Shown: positions 23,516 through 32,238 of the stretch, piece by piece | Layout: every line of letters begins with the position of its first letter | Position numbering within the stretch: the stretch's first letter is position 1 | Source of the DNA: Pseudomonas sp. JUb42 | GTDB taxonomy: Bacteria; Pseudomonadota; Gammaproteobacteria; Pseudomonadales; Pseudomonadaceae | DNA length: 64,000 nt | Direction: 5' to 3' | Assembly: GCF_024807945.1 (NCBI RefSeq) | Contig: NZ_JANUFD010000019.1 | Location: 95,800-159,799 of the forward strand | Notes under the pieces: model-generated | What the model saw: the letters and a program-made list of their open reading frames with translations, nothing else | Database searches by the model: none | What the model was told of the DNA's origin: nothing | Program-made: the position numbers and the translations under genes

Positions 23516-24859
23516 ATGTCCTTACCGAACGCCATCAAGCCCGCCGTGCGCAGCCGTTACCGCTGGGTCGTCGCGGCGCTGATTTTCCTGATCTACACCA
23601 TCGCCGCCGCCGACCGGGCCAACCTGGGCTTCGCCCTGCCGTTTATCCGCAAGGAATTCGACATGAGCAACGCCGAGGCCGGCGGCCTGGTCAGCATGTT
23701 CCTGCTCGCCTATGCCCTGGCACAGATGCCGGCGGGCTTCGCCTTCGGCCGCTTCGGCGTGAGCAAGATTCTGCCCGGTGCCATGATCCTGACCTCGGTG
23801 CTGACCGGCCTGGTCGGTACCGCCGGTTCCCTGCTCGCCCTGAAGATCTATCGCCTGGGCCTCGGCCTGGCGGAAGGCCCGTTGCCGATCAGCATGACCA
23901 CCACCATCAATAACTGGTTTCCGGCCCGGGAAAAGGGCACAGCGTCAGGGATATTTCTGTCAGCGGTGAAGTTCGGCCCGGTGATCGTACCGCCCATCTG
24001 CGCGGTGATCGTTTCAGTCTGGGGCTGGCGGGAGATCTTTTATTTCTTCGCCCTGCCCGGCATTGCCTTGTCGTTCGTCTGGTACTTCCTGGTCTGTGAC
24101 AACCCCGGTAAAAGCCGCTTCGTCAACAAGGCCGAACTCGACTACATCACCCTGGAAACCCCTGCGCCGAACAACATCTCGGCAACCACAACCGTCAAAG
24201 AGAAGGCCCCGCCTGCCTGGCTGAGTCGGCTCGATGTGCTGATTCGCACGCGTGAAGAAGCGCCCCTGACCAGCAACCGAGAGGTATTCAAGTCATGGAA
24301 TATCTGGGGCTGCGCCGTCGCGTATTGCTTCCAGCTCGGCGTCTCCAGCGTGTTGCTGGCCTGGATTCCCACCTACCTGATGAACGTCAAACAGTTTTCC
24401 ATCGTCAATATGGGCCTGGTTTCGGCGGCGCCCTGGGTCGGTGCGGTCCTCGGCAACCTGTTGGGCGGCTACTGCTCCGACCGGTTGATGGGCGGACGTC
24501 GCAAGCCCGGCATGCTGCTCTCGGCCCTGGGCACCGCGCTGATGATGTACCTGCTGATCCACTCCCCTGCCGACCCGCTGCCCTACGGCCTGCTGCTGTT
24601 GTTGACCGGCGCGGTACTGAGCCTGGGCTTCTCCTCCTACATGGCATATCCCATGGGCCTGGCCACGAAAAAGACGTTCCCGGTGGCCAACGCCATCGTC
24701 AACATGATCGGCCAGTTCGGCGCCGCCGCAACGCCCTTCATCACCGGCCTGCTGTTGGACCACTATGGCTGGAACTACGTGTTCGCCTGGCTGGCGATCG
24801 GTTCGTTCATCAGTTTCGTGGTGCTGCTGACCATCGCCGAACCCCTGCCCAAGAAATAA
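23516..24859 (+). CDS. MFS transporter, anion:cation symporter type
   Basis: A 447-residue major-facilitator carrier similar to the hydroxy-acid / tricarballylate / glucarate carriers. It has about 12 helices, the loop motif FAFGRFGVSK, and a large central loop. The start MSLPNAIKP at 23516 has AAGGT upstream; a longer in-frame reading lacks support. The RraA-family gene begins 29 bases downstream with a clear ribosome site. Together they look like uptake plus first-step cleavage of a hydroxy-keto acid. Confidence 0.85.
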   Translation: MSLPNAIKPAVRSRYRWVVAALIFLIYTIAAADRANLGFALPFIRKEFDMSNAEAGGLVSMFLLAYALAQMPAGFAFGRFGVSKILPGAMILTSVLTGLVGTAGSLLALKIYRLGLGLAEGPLPISMTTTINNWFPAREKGTASGIFLSAVKFGPVIVPPICAVIVSVWGWREIFYFFALPGIALSFVWYFLVCDNPGKSRFVNKAELDYITLETPAPNNISATTTVKEKAPPAWLSRLDVLIRTREEAPLTSNREVFKSWNIWGCAVAYCFQLGVSSVLLAWIPTYLMNVKQFSIVNMGLVSAAPWVGAVLGNLLGGYCSDRLMGGRRKPGMLLSALGTALMMYLLIHSPADPLPYGLLLLLTGAVLSLGFSSYMAYPMGLATKKTFPVANAIVNMIGQFGAAATPFITGLLLDHYGWNYVFAWLAIGSFISFVVLLTIAEPLPKK

Positions 24860-24888
24860 TTCTTACCTCTCAAAAAAGGAGCGCATGC

Positions 24889-25551
24889 ATGTCCCCTCAA
24901 GATCAGGAACTGGTGGCGTTGTTCGACGGCCTGGACACCCCCGGCGTGTCCGACGCCCTGGACAAGCTCGGCCTGCCCGGCCAATGCCTGGGCATCATGC
25001 CCCTGGCCGATTATCGCCAGGTCATCGTCGGCCCGGCCTTCACCGTGCGCTACGTCAGCGCCAGCACCCCGCCGGGCACCGTGGGCGATTTCGTCGATGA
25101 CGTTGCCCCAGGTGATGTGGTCGTGATCGACAACGACGGCCGTACCGACTGCACCGTGTGGGGCGACATCATGACTCAGTACGCCGGCAGCCGGGGTATC
25201 GCCGCCACCGTTATCGACGGCGTTTGCCGGGATGTGAACAAGGCCCTGGGCGACGGCTACCCGCTGTTCAGCAAGGGTCGTTTCATGCGTACCGGCAAGG
25301 ACCGGGTCGAAGTCGAAGCGGTGAACCAACCGGTTTCGATCGGCCAGGCGCGGGTCTGTGCCAGGGATATCGTGGTCGCCGATGCCAACGGCGTGGTCAT
25401 AGTGCCGCGCGAGCGCGCCCGGGAAGTCGCCGAATGCGCCCGTGGCATCGAAGCGGTCGAGGCGCGGATTCGCGGGCTATTGGCTGAGGGCAAATCCCTG
25501 CGCGAGGCACGGGCGGAACTGGGGTATCACACGCTGCAGCGTAAAAGCTGA
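24889..25551 (+). CDS. RraA-family aldolase/decarboxylase-like protein
   Basis: A 220-residue RraA-fold protein. The conserved region WGDIMTQYAGSRGIAATVID then GVCRD provides the GD...RD pattern that binds Mg2+ and substrate in 4-hydroxy-4-methyl-2-oxoglutarate aldolases and oxaloacetate decarboxylases. The start MSPQDQELV at 24889 has AAAAGGAG upstream. It follows the MFS gene and is probably co-expressed. True RraA (RNase E inhibitor) is usually shorter, so a catabolic role is more likely. Confidence 0.78.
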   Translation: MSPQDQELVALFDGLDTPGVSDALDKLGLPGQCLGIMPLADYRQVIVGPAFTVRYVSASTPPGTVGDFVDDVAPGDVVVIDNDGRTDCTVWGDIMTQYAGSRGIAATVIDGVCRDVNKALGDGYPLFSKGRFMRTGKDRVEVEAVNQPVSIGQARVCARDIVVADANGVVIVPRERAREVAECARGIEAVEARIRGLLAEGKSLREARAELGYHTLQRKS

Positions 25552-25647
25552 GTCTTGGCCGACATCAGATTTAACGCAGGAGCCCCCGCCCCGCCTTCGG
25601 CACAACGCTCTGGTGCAGCAAACACCGGATGAGGTGAGAGCGAAACT

Positions 25648-25811
25648 GTGGGAGCGAATTCATTCGCGAAGGTGGTGTTCCAGGCGATGAAGATGCGTCG
25701 AATGTACCGCCCTCTTCGCGAATGAATTCGCTCCCACAAGGTGTGCTCCATGCCTCGGTTAGTGTTTGCTGCGTGACAGCGCGGCGTCGCAGACGGGGCG
25801 GGATCCCCCAC
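25648..25811. repeat. Composite repeat: REP-B pair plus element C
   Basis: REP-B inverted pair at 25648-25739 followed by element C at 25763-25811. The order and orientation match 19077-19231. It fills most of the 333-base gap between the RraA-like gene and the small membrane ORF; nothing else is visible there. Confidence 0.8.
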
Positions 25812-25884
25812 CGAAGTGCCATTGTTTCAACCAGCCATGCCATCGTTCGCTTCTGCAGGGCAAGCGCCTCAAGCATCAACGCGC

Positions 25885-26007
25885 TCAGCACACACTCGAC
25901 CCCAACTGCAAAGCCCGCAACCCGACATGCTGCCAGCCCCACCAGCCCAGCAGCATCAACGCCAGCAACAATGCCAGCAGCAGGATTCGCGGCAGCAGCC
26001 GGTTCAC
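25885..26007 (-). CDS. Small hydrophobic membrane protein coupled to MFS gene
   Basis: A 40-residue reading frame, GTG start at 26005-26007, stop at 25885-25887. The product begins MNRLLPRILLLALLLALML and continues LGWWGWQHVGLRALQLG, so it is one membrane helix with a tryptophan-rich end. The GTGA start overlaps the TGA of the MFS gene by four bases, the same coupling used by real operon genes here. No known family is recognised. It may be a small partner of the carrier, or a spurious overlap. Confidence 0.5.
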   Translation of the reverse strand: MNRLLPRILLLALLLALMLLGWWGWQHVGLRALQLGSSVC

Positions 26008-27212
26008 AGGGCGACACCCTGGGCCTGCAGCCGCGCCACCGGCCGTTCGCGTACCGGCCAGTTAAGGGCGGCGGCCAGCAGGCTGAGGCCGATGGAAACT
26101 TGCCAGATCAGCTCATAGCTGCCCATGCGGTCATACACCACACCACCGAGCCAGCCGCCGAGAAACGCCCCCAGTTGATGGAACAGGAAGACGATACCGC
26201 CGAGCATCGACAAGTTGCGCACGCCGAACAGCGTGGCGACGGTGCCGTTGGTCAAGGGCACGGTGGACAGCCAGAGCAGGCCCATGGCGATGCCGAACAG
26301 GTACGCGCTGGTGGTACTCACCGGCCACCACAAGAACAGCGCGATCACCACGGCCCGCAACAGATACAGCGCCGTGAGCAGACGCGGTTTGGACATGCGG
26401 CCGCCCAGCCAGCCGGCGGTGTAGGTGCCGACAATATTGAACAGGCCGATCAGCGCCAGTACCGTGGTGCCGGTGGTCGCCGCCAGATGCTGGTCAAGCA
26501 GATAGGCCGGCAGGTGCACGCCGATAAACACCACCTGAAAACCACAGACAAAGAAACCGAAGGCCAGCAGCCAGAAGCCGGAGTGGGTGCAGGCTTCGTG
26601 CAGGGCCTCGCCCAAGGTCTGTTGCGGGCCGCTGCTGACCAGGGGTTTGTCCTTGAGCATCGGCACCAGGGGCAGGATCAGTGCCACCAGAATGCCCAGT
26701 ACAAATAACGCCTTGGACCAGCCCAGGCCATCGATCAGCCCCAGTGAGCCGGGCAGCATGATGAACTGGCCGAAAGACCCGGCAGCACTGGCCAGGCCCA
26801 TGCCCATGCTGCGTTTCTCGGCAGGCAAGGCCCGGCCGACTACGCCGAGGATGATCGAGAAGGTGGTCCCGGACAGACCGATACCGATCAGCACGCCTGC
26901 ACTCATGAGCAGGGTCGAGGGCGAATCGGCCATGCTCATGCAGATCAGCCCGGCCGCATACAGCACGCCCCCGATCAGCACCACCTTGCCCGCGCCGTAG
27001 CGATCGGCCAGGCCGCCGGCAAACGGCTGGGCCAGGCCCCACAGCAGGTTCTGGAAGGCGATGGCGAAGGCAAACACCTCTCGGCCCCAGCCAAACTGGG
27101 CACTCATGGGTGACAGGAACAGGCCGAAGCCGTGGCGTATCCCCAATGACAGCGCAAGAATCAATGCGCTGCCGACAAGCACCCAACCGCTGGTGCGCCA
27201 GATCGAGGTCAT
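26004..27212 (-). CDS. MFS transporter, OxlT/NarK-like
   Basis: A 402-residue carrier with about 12 helices, including LSLGIRHGFGLFLSPMSAQF, AGGLADRYGAGKVVLIGG and LGGRMSKPRLL. The first helix pattern is typical of the oxalate:formate-antiporter-like group that moves organic anions. It is transcribed alone except for the 40-residue ORF overlapping its stop. A divergent ABC-transport operon starts 428 bases away. Substrate unknown. Confidence 0.8.
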   Translation of the reverse strand: MTSIWRTSGWVLVGSALILALSLGIRHGFGLFLSPMSAQFGWGREVFAFAIAFQNLLWGLAQPFAGGLADRYGAGKVVLIGGVLYAAGLICMSMADSPSTLLMSAGVLIGIGLSGTTFSIILGVVGRALPAEKRSMGMGLASAAGSFGQFIMLPGSLGLIDGLGWSKALFVLGILVALILPLVPMLKDKPLVSSGPQQTLGEALHEACTHSGFWLLAFGFFVCGFQVVFIGVHLPAYLLDQHLAATTGTTVLALIGLFNIVGTYTAGWLGGRMSKPRLLTALYLLRAVVIALFLWWPVSTTSAYLFGIAMGLLWLSTVPLTNGTVATLFGVRNLSMLGGIVFLFHQLGAFLGGWLGGVVYDRMGSYELIWQVSIGLSLLAAALNWPVRERPVARLQAQGVAL

Positions 27213-27639
27213 GGCTGGTTTTCCTTATTCAAATGGTCAGGGATGCGCCCCCTTGGGGCATGATGCCTGAGGGGCGCTTCACGCGCCCGTCGATTGGCGA
27301 CAGCGCGTTCTGCGTTACCGACATTGCACAGCCGTACAGAGAGTCAGCGCCCAGAGCCGACTGCACTTCTTTTATAGCGAAAAAGAATATAAAACAATAA
27401 AACGATATTTGGAGAGTATAAACAGAGTGCGTACTCTTCGCTTCGCCGAACTTCGACATTGGAACTCCAGATCACCTTATAAGCGTCTGCTACTAAGGAG
27501 GAACTTACCTGGCCATTTTTCCAGAATCAGTACTTTAGTCGTACACCCTTGGAAGTGGATCCCTGTGTTTGGCCGTATTTATTTATATAAATATTCATTC
27601 AATTCGTTTTTTGTCACCCACGTATTCAAGGATCTCAAC
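27213..27639. other. AT-rich divergent intergenic region
   Basis: This 427-base gap between the MFS gene and the ABC operon is clearly richer in A and T than its surroundings, with stretches such as TATTTATTTATATAAATATT around 27577. AAGGAGGAACTT at about 27497 looks like a ribosome site, but no start codon follows at useful distance. Promoters for both directions should be here; I see no defined operator. Confidence 0.4.
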
Positions 27640-28764
27640 GTGATCAATAAAAAGGCAGTATGGGGCGTTGCCAGCCTGGTATTGACGCTAACCAATGTCG
27701 GTTCGATCGTGGCCGCCGAGCAACCGCTCAAGATCGGCTATCAGCTACCGCTGACCGGCAATACCGCGCAATATGGCCAGGACTTCAAGGCAGCGGCACA
27801 AATAGCCCTTAAAGAATTCAATGCATCCGGAAAACTTCCAGTGCCTGTGGAAATAGAATTCGAAGACTCCCGCTCCGACGCCAAGGAAGCGGTATCCATT
27901 GCGCGCAAGTTTGCCGATGATCCGGCCATCCTCGGTGTACTGGGCGACTTCACTTCGACGGTGTCCATGGCCTCGGCGCAAGTATATAAACGCGCCGGGC
28001 TGTCACAACTTTCCCAGACCGCCTCACACCCCGACTACACCAAGATTTCCCAATGGCAATTCCGCAATATCACCACCCAGGATCAGGAAGGCCCATTCAA
28101 CGCCGACTGGATCGCCTCCAAAGGCTTTAAAACGGTCGCTGTCATTGGCGAGCAAACCGATTGGGGCCAGTCTGCGGTCCAGGCATTCGAGAAGAAGGCC
28201 AAGGAAAACGGCACCCAGGTGATATTTTCCGAGTACTTCAATCGCGGTACGCCGGACTTTCGCTCTCTGATCACCAAGATTGAACGGGCCCATCCGGATG
28301 TCATCTACGGCGCCGTGTTCTACGAGGATGCCGCCCAGTTCCTCAAGCAACTTCATCAACTGGGGGTGAAGACCCCGGTTTACTCAAGCTCTGCGGCCTA
28401 TAACGAACAGCTGATCAAGCTGGCCGACAAGGATGCCGAGGGCTTCCACGTCAGCTCGACCTTTGTCCCGACCTTCGATACGCCAGTCGTTCACCACTTC
28501 GTCGAGGCCTGGAAACAGGTGCGTAACGGTGAAGTGCCCGGCCAGTTCCCGGCCCAGGCCTATGACGCCACCCTGATCATGCTCGATGCCGTGGCCCACG
28601 CCTATCCGGCCCCGACCCGGGAAAAAGTTCGTGAGGCACTGGCCAGCACCAAGGACTTCCCCGGGGTGACCGGCATCACCACCTTCGACGCCAACCGCGA
28701 GCCACAGAAAACCCTGGTCAAGGTTGAAATCGTCGATGGCCAGTTCAAGGCACAGCCCAACTGA
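27640..28764 (+). CDS. Branched-chain-amino-acid-type ABC substrate-binding protein
   Basis: A 374-residue periplasmic binding protein of the LivJ/LivK type. A signal peptide is visible in the first 27 residues (INKKAVWGVASLVLTL, cleavage after IVAAE). The type-1 periplasmic-binding domain follows, with KIGYQLPLTGNTAQYGQ and VLGDFTSTVSMA. The start is GTG at 27640 with AAGGA seven bases upstream; a longer in-frame reading has no signal sequence. It leads a complete ABC operon. The ligand is not necessarily an amino acid; aromatic acids and amides are also carried by this family. Confidence 0.85.
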   Translation: MINKKAVWGVASLVLTLTNVGSIVAAEQPLKIGYQLPLTGNTAQYGQDFKAAAQIALKEFNASGKLPVPVEIEFEDSRSDAKEAVSIARKFADDPAILGVLGDFTSTVSMASAQVYKRAGLSQLSQTASHPDYTKISQWQFRNITTQDQEGPFNADWIASKGFKTVAVIGEQTDWGQSAVQAFEKKAKENGTQVIFSEYFNRGTPDFRSLITKIERAHPDVIYGAVFYEDAAQFLKQLHQLGVKTPVYSSSAAYNEQLIKLADKDAEGFHVSSTFVPTFDTPVVHHFVEAWKQVRNGEVPGQFPAQAYDATLIMLDAVAHAYPAPTREKVREALASTKDFPGVTGITTFDANREPQKTLVKVEIVDGQFKAQPN

Positions 28765-28806
28765 TCCGTGCCGCCATCACATGAGCACTTGAAATAAAAG
28801 ACTGTC

Positions 28807-28830
28807 TGTGGGAGCGAATCAGCTCCCACA
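28807..28830. repeat. Minimal REP hairpin between binding-protein and permease genes
   Basis: TGTGGGAGC, six bases, then GCTCCCACA forms a perfect nine-base stem. The bases are the outer ends of a REP-B pair with the core and centre deleted. It lies in the only real gap (115 bases) inside the ABC operon. Confidence 0.75.
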
Positions 28831-28879
28831 GCGGCTCTCCCCTGTCCTGCCCATACCCCTGTTTAAGGCTCTTGCGTCG

Positions 28880-29791
28880 ATGGATTTATATTACGTTCAG
28901 CAATTGGTCATCGGCCTTTCCCAAGGAATGACCTATGCGCTGGTAGCGATTGGCTTCACCCTGATTTTCGGGGTGCTCAACGCCGTCAACTTCGCCCACT
29001 CCGAGGTCTATACCCTCGGCGCAGTGGCGGGGCTGTTTCTGATCGGCACCTGCGGGGCGCCTCTGGTGGCGATTATTCTGTTTGTCGTGGTGGTCGGCGC
29101 CCTCGCCGGGTTGGGCCTGGAACGGCTGGCCTTCAAGCCGTTTCGGCGCTTCACCGATGAAGCATCTTTGAAGTCCCGGGCCATGCGCGAGTCGACCCTG
29201 ATGTCGTCCCTTGCCGTGTCGATCATCGTTCGCGAAGGCCTGGAACTGGGCATGGGTTCACAGATGCAGCCGGTGCCGGTGAGCTACATGCTCAATACCC
29301 CCATTGCCGTAGGCGGCATCACCATCGTCAGCGGCGATATCGTCATCTTCGCCGTATCGGCGAGCCTGCTGATCGGCCTGCAATTGCTGCTGAAGAAAAC
29401 CCGTATCGGCCTGGCCATCCGCGCCGTGTCGAATAACCCCCTCGGCGCCAAGTACAGCGGGATCAACGTCGACCGCACGATCATCTCGACCTTTGTCCTG
29501 GGTTCGATTCTCGGCGCCGTCGCCGGGCTGCTGGTCAGCCTTTACTACGGTTCGGTATTCCCGGCCATGGGCTTTGCCCCCGGCATCAAGGCCTTTGTCG
29601 CCATGGTCATGGGCGGCCTGGTGTCGATTCCGGGTGCGGTGATTTGCGCCTTGATCCTCGGGGTATCGGAAAGCATGGCAACCACCTTCATGCCCTCGGT
29701 CTGGGCTGACATGGTGCCGTATCTGTTTCTGATCCTGACCTTGATTTTCTTCCCTCGCGGGCTGTTTGGTGGAGGGCGCGAACGTGTCTGA
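28880..29791 (+). CDS. Branched-chain-amino-acid-type ABC permease (LivH-like)
   Basis: A 303-residue inner-membrane permease. The family opening QLVIGLSQGMTYALVAIGFT, the NAVNFAHSE segment and the cytoplasmic loop AIRAVSNNPLGAKYSGI (EAA-like) are present. The start MDLYYVQQL at 28880 suits the family; upstream sequence is the REP hairpin. Its stop overlaps the second permease start by eight bases. Confidence 0.87.
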   Translation: MDLYYVQQLVIGLSQGMTYALVAIGFTLIFGVLNAVNFAHSEVYTLGAVAGLFLIGTCGAPLVAIILFVVVVGALAGLGLERLAFKPFRRFTDEASLKSRAMRESTLMSSLAVSIIVREGLELGMGSQMQPVPVSYMLNTPIAVGGITIVSGDIVIFAVSASLLIGLQLLLKKTRIGLAIRAVSNNPLGAKYSGINVDRTIISTFVLGSILGAVAGLLVSLYYGSVFPAMGFAPGIKAFVAMVMGGLVSIPGAVICALILGVSESMATTFMPSVWADMVPYLFLILTLIFFPRGLFGGGRERV

Positions 29792-30785
29792 TCGTCGTTT
29801 TTCTCCCGCTGTCATCGCCACCCTGGCGCTGATTTTCGTGGCGATCCCCTTGGCGTTGCACCTCCAGGGCGGCGGCTACGCCTATCAACTGGCCTGCCTG
29901 GTGCTGATCTTCGCCCTGCTCGCCTCGTCACTGCACCTGGTGTCGGGTGTCGCCGGCCTGCTGCATCTGGGGCAGGCGGCCTTTTATGGCCTGGGCGCCT
30001 ATATCGCCGCGCTGGCAGGCAATGCCCTGCAGGTGCCGTTCTGGCTGGCCCTCCCCCTGGCAGGATTGGGTTCGGCGCTGATCGCCTTTGTCGTCGCCCT
30101 GCCCACGATGCGCCTGGTCAGTATTTACTTCGCCGTGGCGACCCTGGCCATCGGTCAACTGATCTACCTGCTGACCCTGAACTGGGTCGACCTCACCGGC
30201 GGCCCCAACGGCATCACCCTGTTCTCGCCAATAAACCTGTTCGGCATCGAGATCACCGGCAACACCGGCATCTACTATACGGTTGCGGTGACGGTATGCC
30301 TGTCGATCTGGGCCATCTACCGGCTCAGTTACTCCTATTACGGCAACGCTCTGCGCGCCCTGCGCGAGGACGACCAATGCGCTGCAGCCATGGCCATCGA
30401 CACCGTGCGTCTCAAGGTCGAGGTATTCACCGTGGCAGCGTTCTTTGCCGGTATTGCCGGGGCGCTGTGGGCCTATACCACGGGCTATGTCTCGCCCAAT
30501 GACTTCAGGTTTCCGGAAACCATCCTGATCCTCGCCATGGTGGTGGTCGGCGGCCTCGGCAGCCTGCCCGGCGCGATCATCGGCGCGGTGCTGCTGATTC
30601 TGTTGCCCGAGGCGCTGCGAGGCTTTGGCGATGTGCGCAATATCATCGTCGGTATCGTCATGTTCCTCTCCATCCTGTTCCTGCCCAAAGGTCTGTTCGG
30701 CGAAGTCCCGGCCATTTCCCTGGCCCGGGGCGTGTTGGGCGGCGCGTGGAAAAAGGACGGCGGGCAAAAGGTGGGCTGGAAATGA
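29784..30785 (+). CDS. Branched-chain-amino-acid-type ABC permease (LivM-like)
   Basis: A 333-residue permease with about nine hydrophobic helices. It has HLVSGVAGLLHLGQAAFYGL, the loop ALREDDQCAAAMAIDTVRLK, and VVVGGLGSLPGAIIGA. GTG at 29784 is preferred because GGAGG lies eight bases upstream; TTG 29766 and GTG 29769 are alternatives. It overlaps its neighbours at both ends. Confidence 0.85.
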   Translation: MSDRRFSPAVIATLALIFVAIPLALHLQGGGYAYQLACLVLIFALLASSLHLVSGVAGLLHLGQAAFYGLGAYIAALAGNALQVPFWLALPLAGLGSALIAFVVALPTMRLVSIYFAVATLAIGQLIYLLTLNWVDLTGGPNGITLFSPINLFGIEITGNTGIYYTVAVTVCLSIWAIYRLSYSYYGNALRALREDDQCAAAMAIDTVRLKVEVFTVAAFFAGIAGALWAYTTGYVSPNDFRFPETILILAMVVVGGLGSLPGAIIGAVLLILLPEALRGFGDVRNIIVGIVMFLSILFLPKGLFGEVPAISLARGVLGGAWKKDGGQKVGWK

Positions 30786-31537
30786 TGTTGCTCGAGTTCA
30801 ACAACCTGGTCCGCCGCTTCGGCGGGCTCAGCGCCATCGATAATGTTTCCGGCCATGTGGCCAAAGGCGAACTGGTCGGTCTGATCGGCCCCAATGGCGC
30901 GGGCAAGACCACCCTGTTCAACCTGATTACCGGCTTCGTCCCGCTCAGCTCCGGCAGTGTTCACCTGAACGGGCGGGACATCACCGGACGCGCGCCCCAT
31001 GTCATTGCCCGTCAGGGTCTGTCGCGCACCTTTCAGAATCTGCGCATCTTTCCCAACATGACCGTGTTCGACAACACCTCGGTCGCCGCCACAGGTGTGA
31101 TCGGCCAGGGCCTGTTCGAAACCCTCCTCGGCAGGCGCAGCCGGGCCAAACGGATATCCGAACGCACCTGGCAGGCCCTGGAACAGGTTGGCCTGCAACA
31201 CTTGGCCGATGATCTGGCGGCCAACCTGTCCTACGGCCAGCGCAAATACCTGGAGATCGCCCGCGCGCTGGCCATGGCCCCCGAGCTGCTGATCCTCGAT
31301 GAACCCGCCGCCGGGCTCAACGACACGGAAACCGCCGAACTGGCCGCGTGCATACGCCGCCTGCATGGCGAAGGGTTGAGCATCATGCTGGTAGAGCACG
31401 ACATGAATCTGGTCATGTCGATCTGTGAGCGCATCATCGTGCTGGCCTCGGGCAAGAAGATCGCCGACGCCTCGCCGCTGCAAGTACGCGGCAACGCTGC
31501 CGTGCTGGAATCCTACCTGGGGACCGACGAGCCATGA
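30782..31537 (+). CDS. ABC ATP-binding protein (LivG-like)
   Basis: A 251-residue nucleotide-binding subunit. Walker A is GPNGAGKTT, the signature LSYGQRK, Walker B LLILDEPAAGL, and the switch histidine is in VEHDMN. The arrangement QGLSRTFQNLRIFPNMTV is typical of LivG. The start ATGA overlaps the permease stop by four bases; a second ATG follows directly at 30785. Confidence 0.88.
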   Translation: MMLLEFNNLVRRFGGLSAIDNVSGHVAKGELVGLIGPNGAGKTTLFNLITGFVPLSSGSVHLNGRDITGRAPHVIARQGLSRTFQNLRIFPNMTVFDNTSVAATGVIGQGLFETLLGRRSRAKRISERTWQALEQVGLQHLADDLAANLSYGQRKYLEIARALAMAPELLILDEPAAGLNDTETAELAACIRRLHGEGLSIMLVEHDMNLVMSICERIIVLASGKKIADASPLQVRGNAAVLESYLGTDEP

Positions 31538-32238
31538 ATATTCTCGAAGTAAAGGAGCTGAAGATCAATCTCGGCACCCACGATATCCTCCATGGCATCA
31601 GCCTGACCGTGCCCGAGCGCAGCATCATCGCCGTGTTGGGCGCCAACGGGGCAGGCAAGACCACCCTGATGCGGGCCATCTCGGGCATCTACAAGCCCAG
31701 CGGCGGTCGCATCGTTTTCGCCGGCCAGGACATCGGCGGGCTGCCCAGCCATCAAGTGGTCGAACACGGGATTCTGCAAACACCGGAAGGGCGGCAGATT
31801 TTCTCCAACATGACCGTGCGCGAGAATTTGCTGGTCGGCGCGGGCCCCTACGGGCTGGCCGACGTCGGCCAGGTGCTGGACCTGTTCCCGGTTATCGGCC
31901 AGCGCTACCACCAGCTGGCAGGCTCGTTGTCCGGGGGCGAGCAGCAGATGCTCTGCATCGGCCGCGCCCTGATGCACAAGCCACGTATTCTGTTGATGGA
32001 CGAGCCTTCACTGGGGCTTGCGCCCAAGGTCGTGGCCGAGATTTTCCGCCTCATCGAAACCATCCGCGCCCAGGGCCTGACCGTACTGCTGGTCGAACAA
32101 AATGCCCGGGCAGCCTTGCGCATTGCCGACTATGCCGCCGTGATCGATGGCGGGCATATCACCCTTGAAGGGCCGGCCGCGCAGATCGCCGCCGACCCGC
32201 GCATTGTCGAAGCTTATCTTGGAGGGCACACCCATTGA
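31534..32238 (+). CDS. ABC ATP-binding protein (LivF-like)
   Basis: A 234-residue nucleotide-binding subunit. Walker A is GANGAGKTT, the signature LSGGEQQ, Walker B ILLMDEPSLGL and the switch region VEQNARAAL. The loop QTPEGRQIFSNMTVRENL is diagnostic of LivF. It overlaps LivG by four bases and the following monooxygenase gene by four bases, so all five transporter genes and the enzyme form one message. Confidence 0.88.
   Translation: MNILEVKELKINLGTHDILHGISLTVPERSIIAVLGANGAGKTTLMRAISGIYKPSGGRIVFAGQDIGGLPSHQVVEHGILQTPEGRQIFSNMTVRENLLVGAGPYGLADVGQVLDLFPVIGQRYHQLAGSLSGGEQQMLCIGRALMHKPRILLMDEPSLGLAPKVVAEIFRLIETIRAQGLTVLLVEQNARAALRIADYAAVIDGGHITLEGPAAQIAADPRIVEAYLGGHTH

Noticed and set aside
24889..25551. 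RNase E inhibitor RraA
   Set aside because: The protein is longer than RraA and follows a hydroxy-acid-type carrier, which fits the aldolase/decarboxylase branch.
27490..27520. Leader peptide after the strong AAGGAGG at about 27497
   Set aside because: No ATG, GTG or TTG lies at a usable distance downstream.
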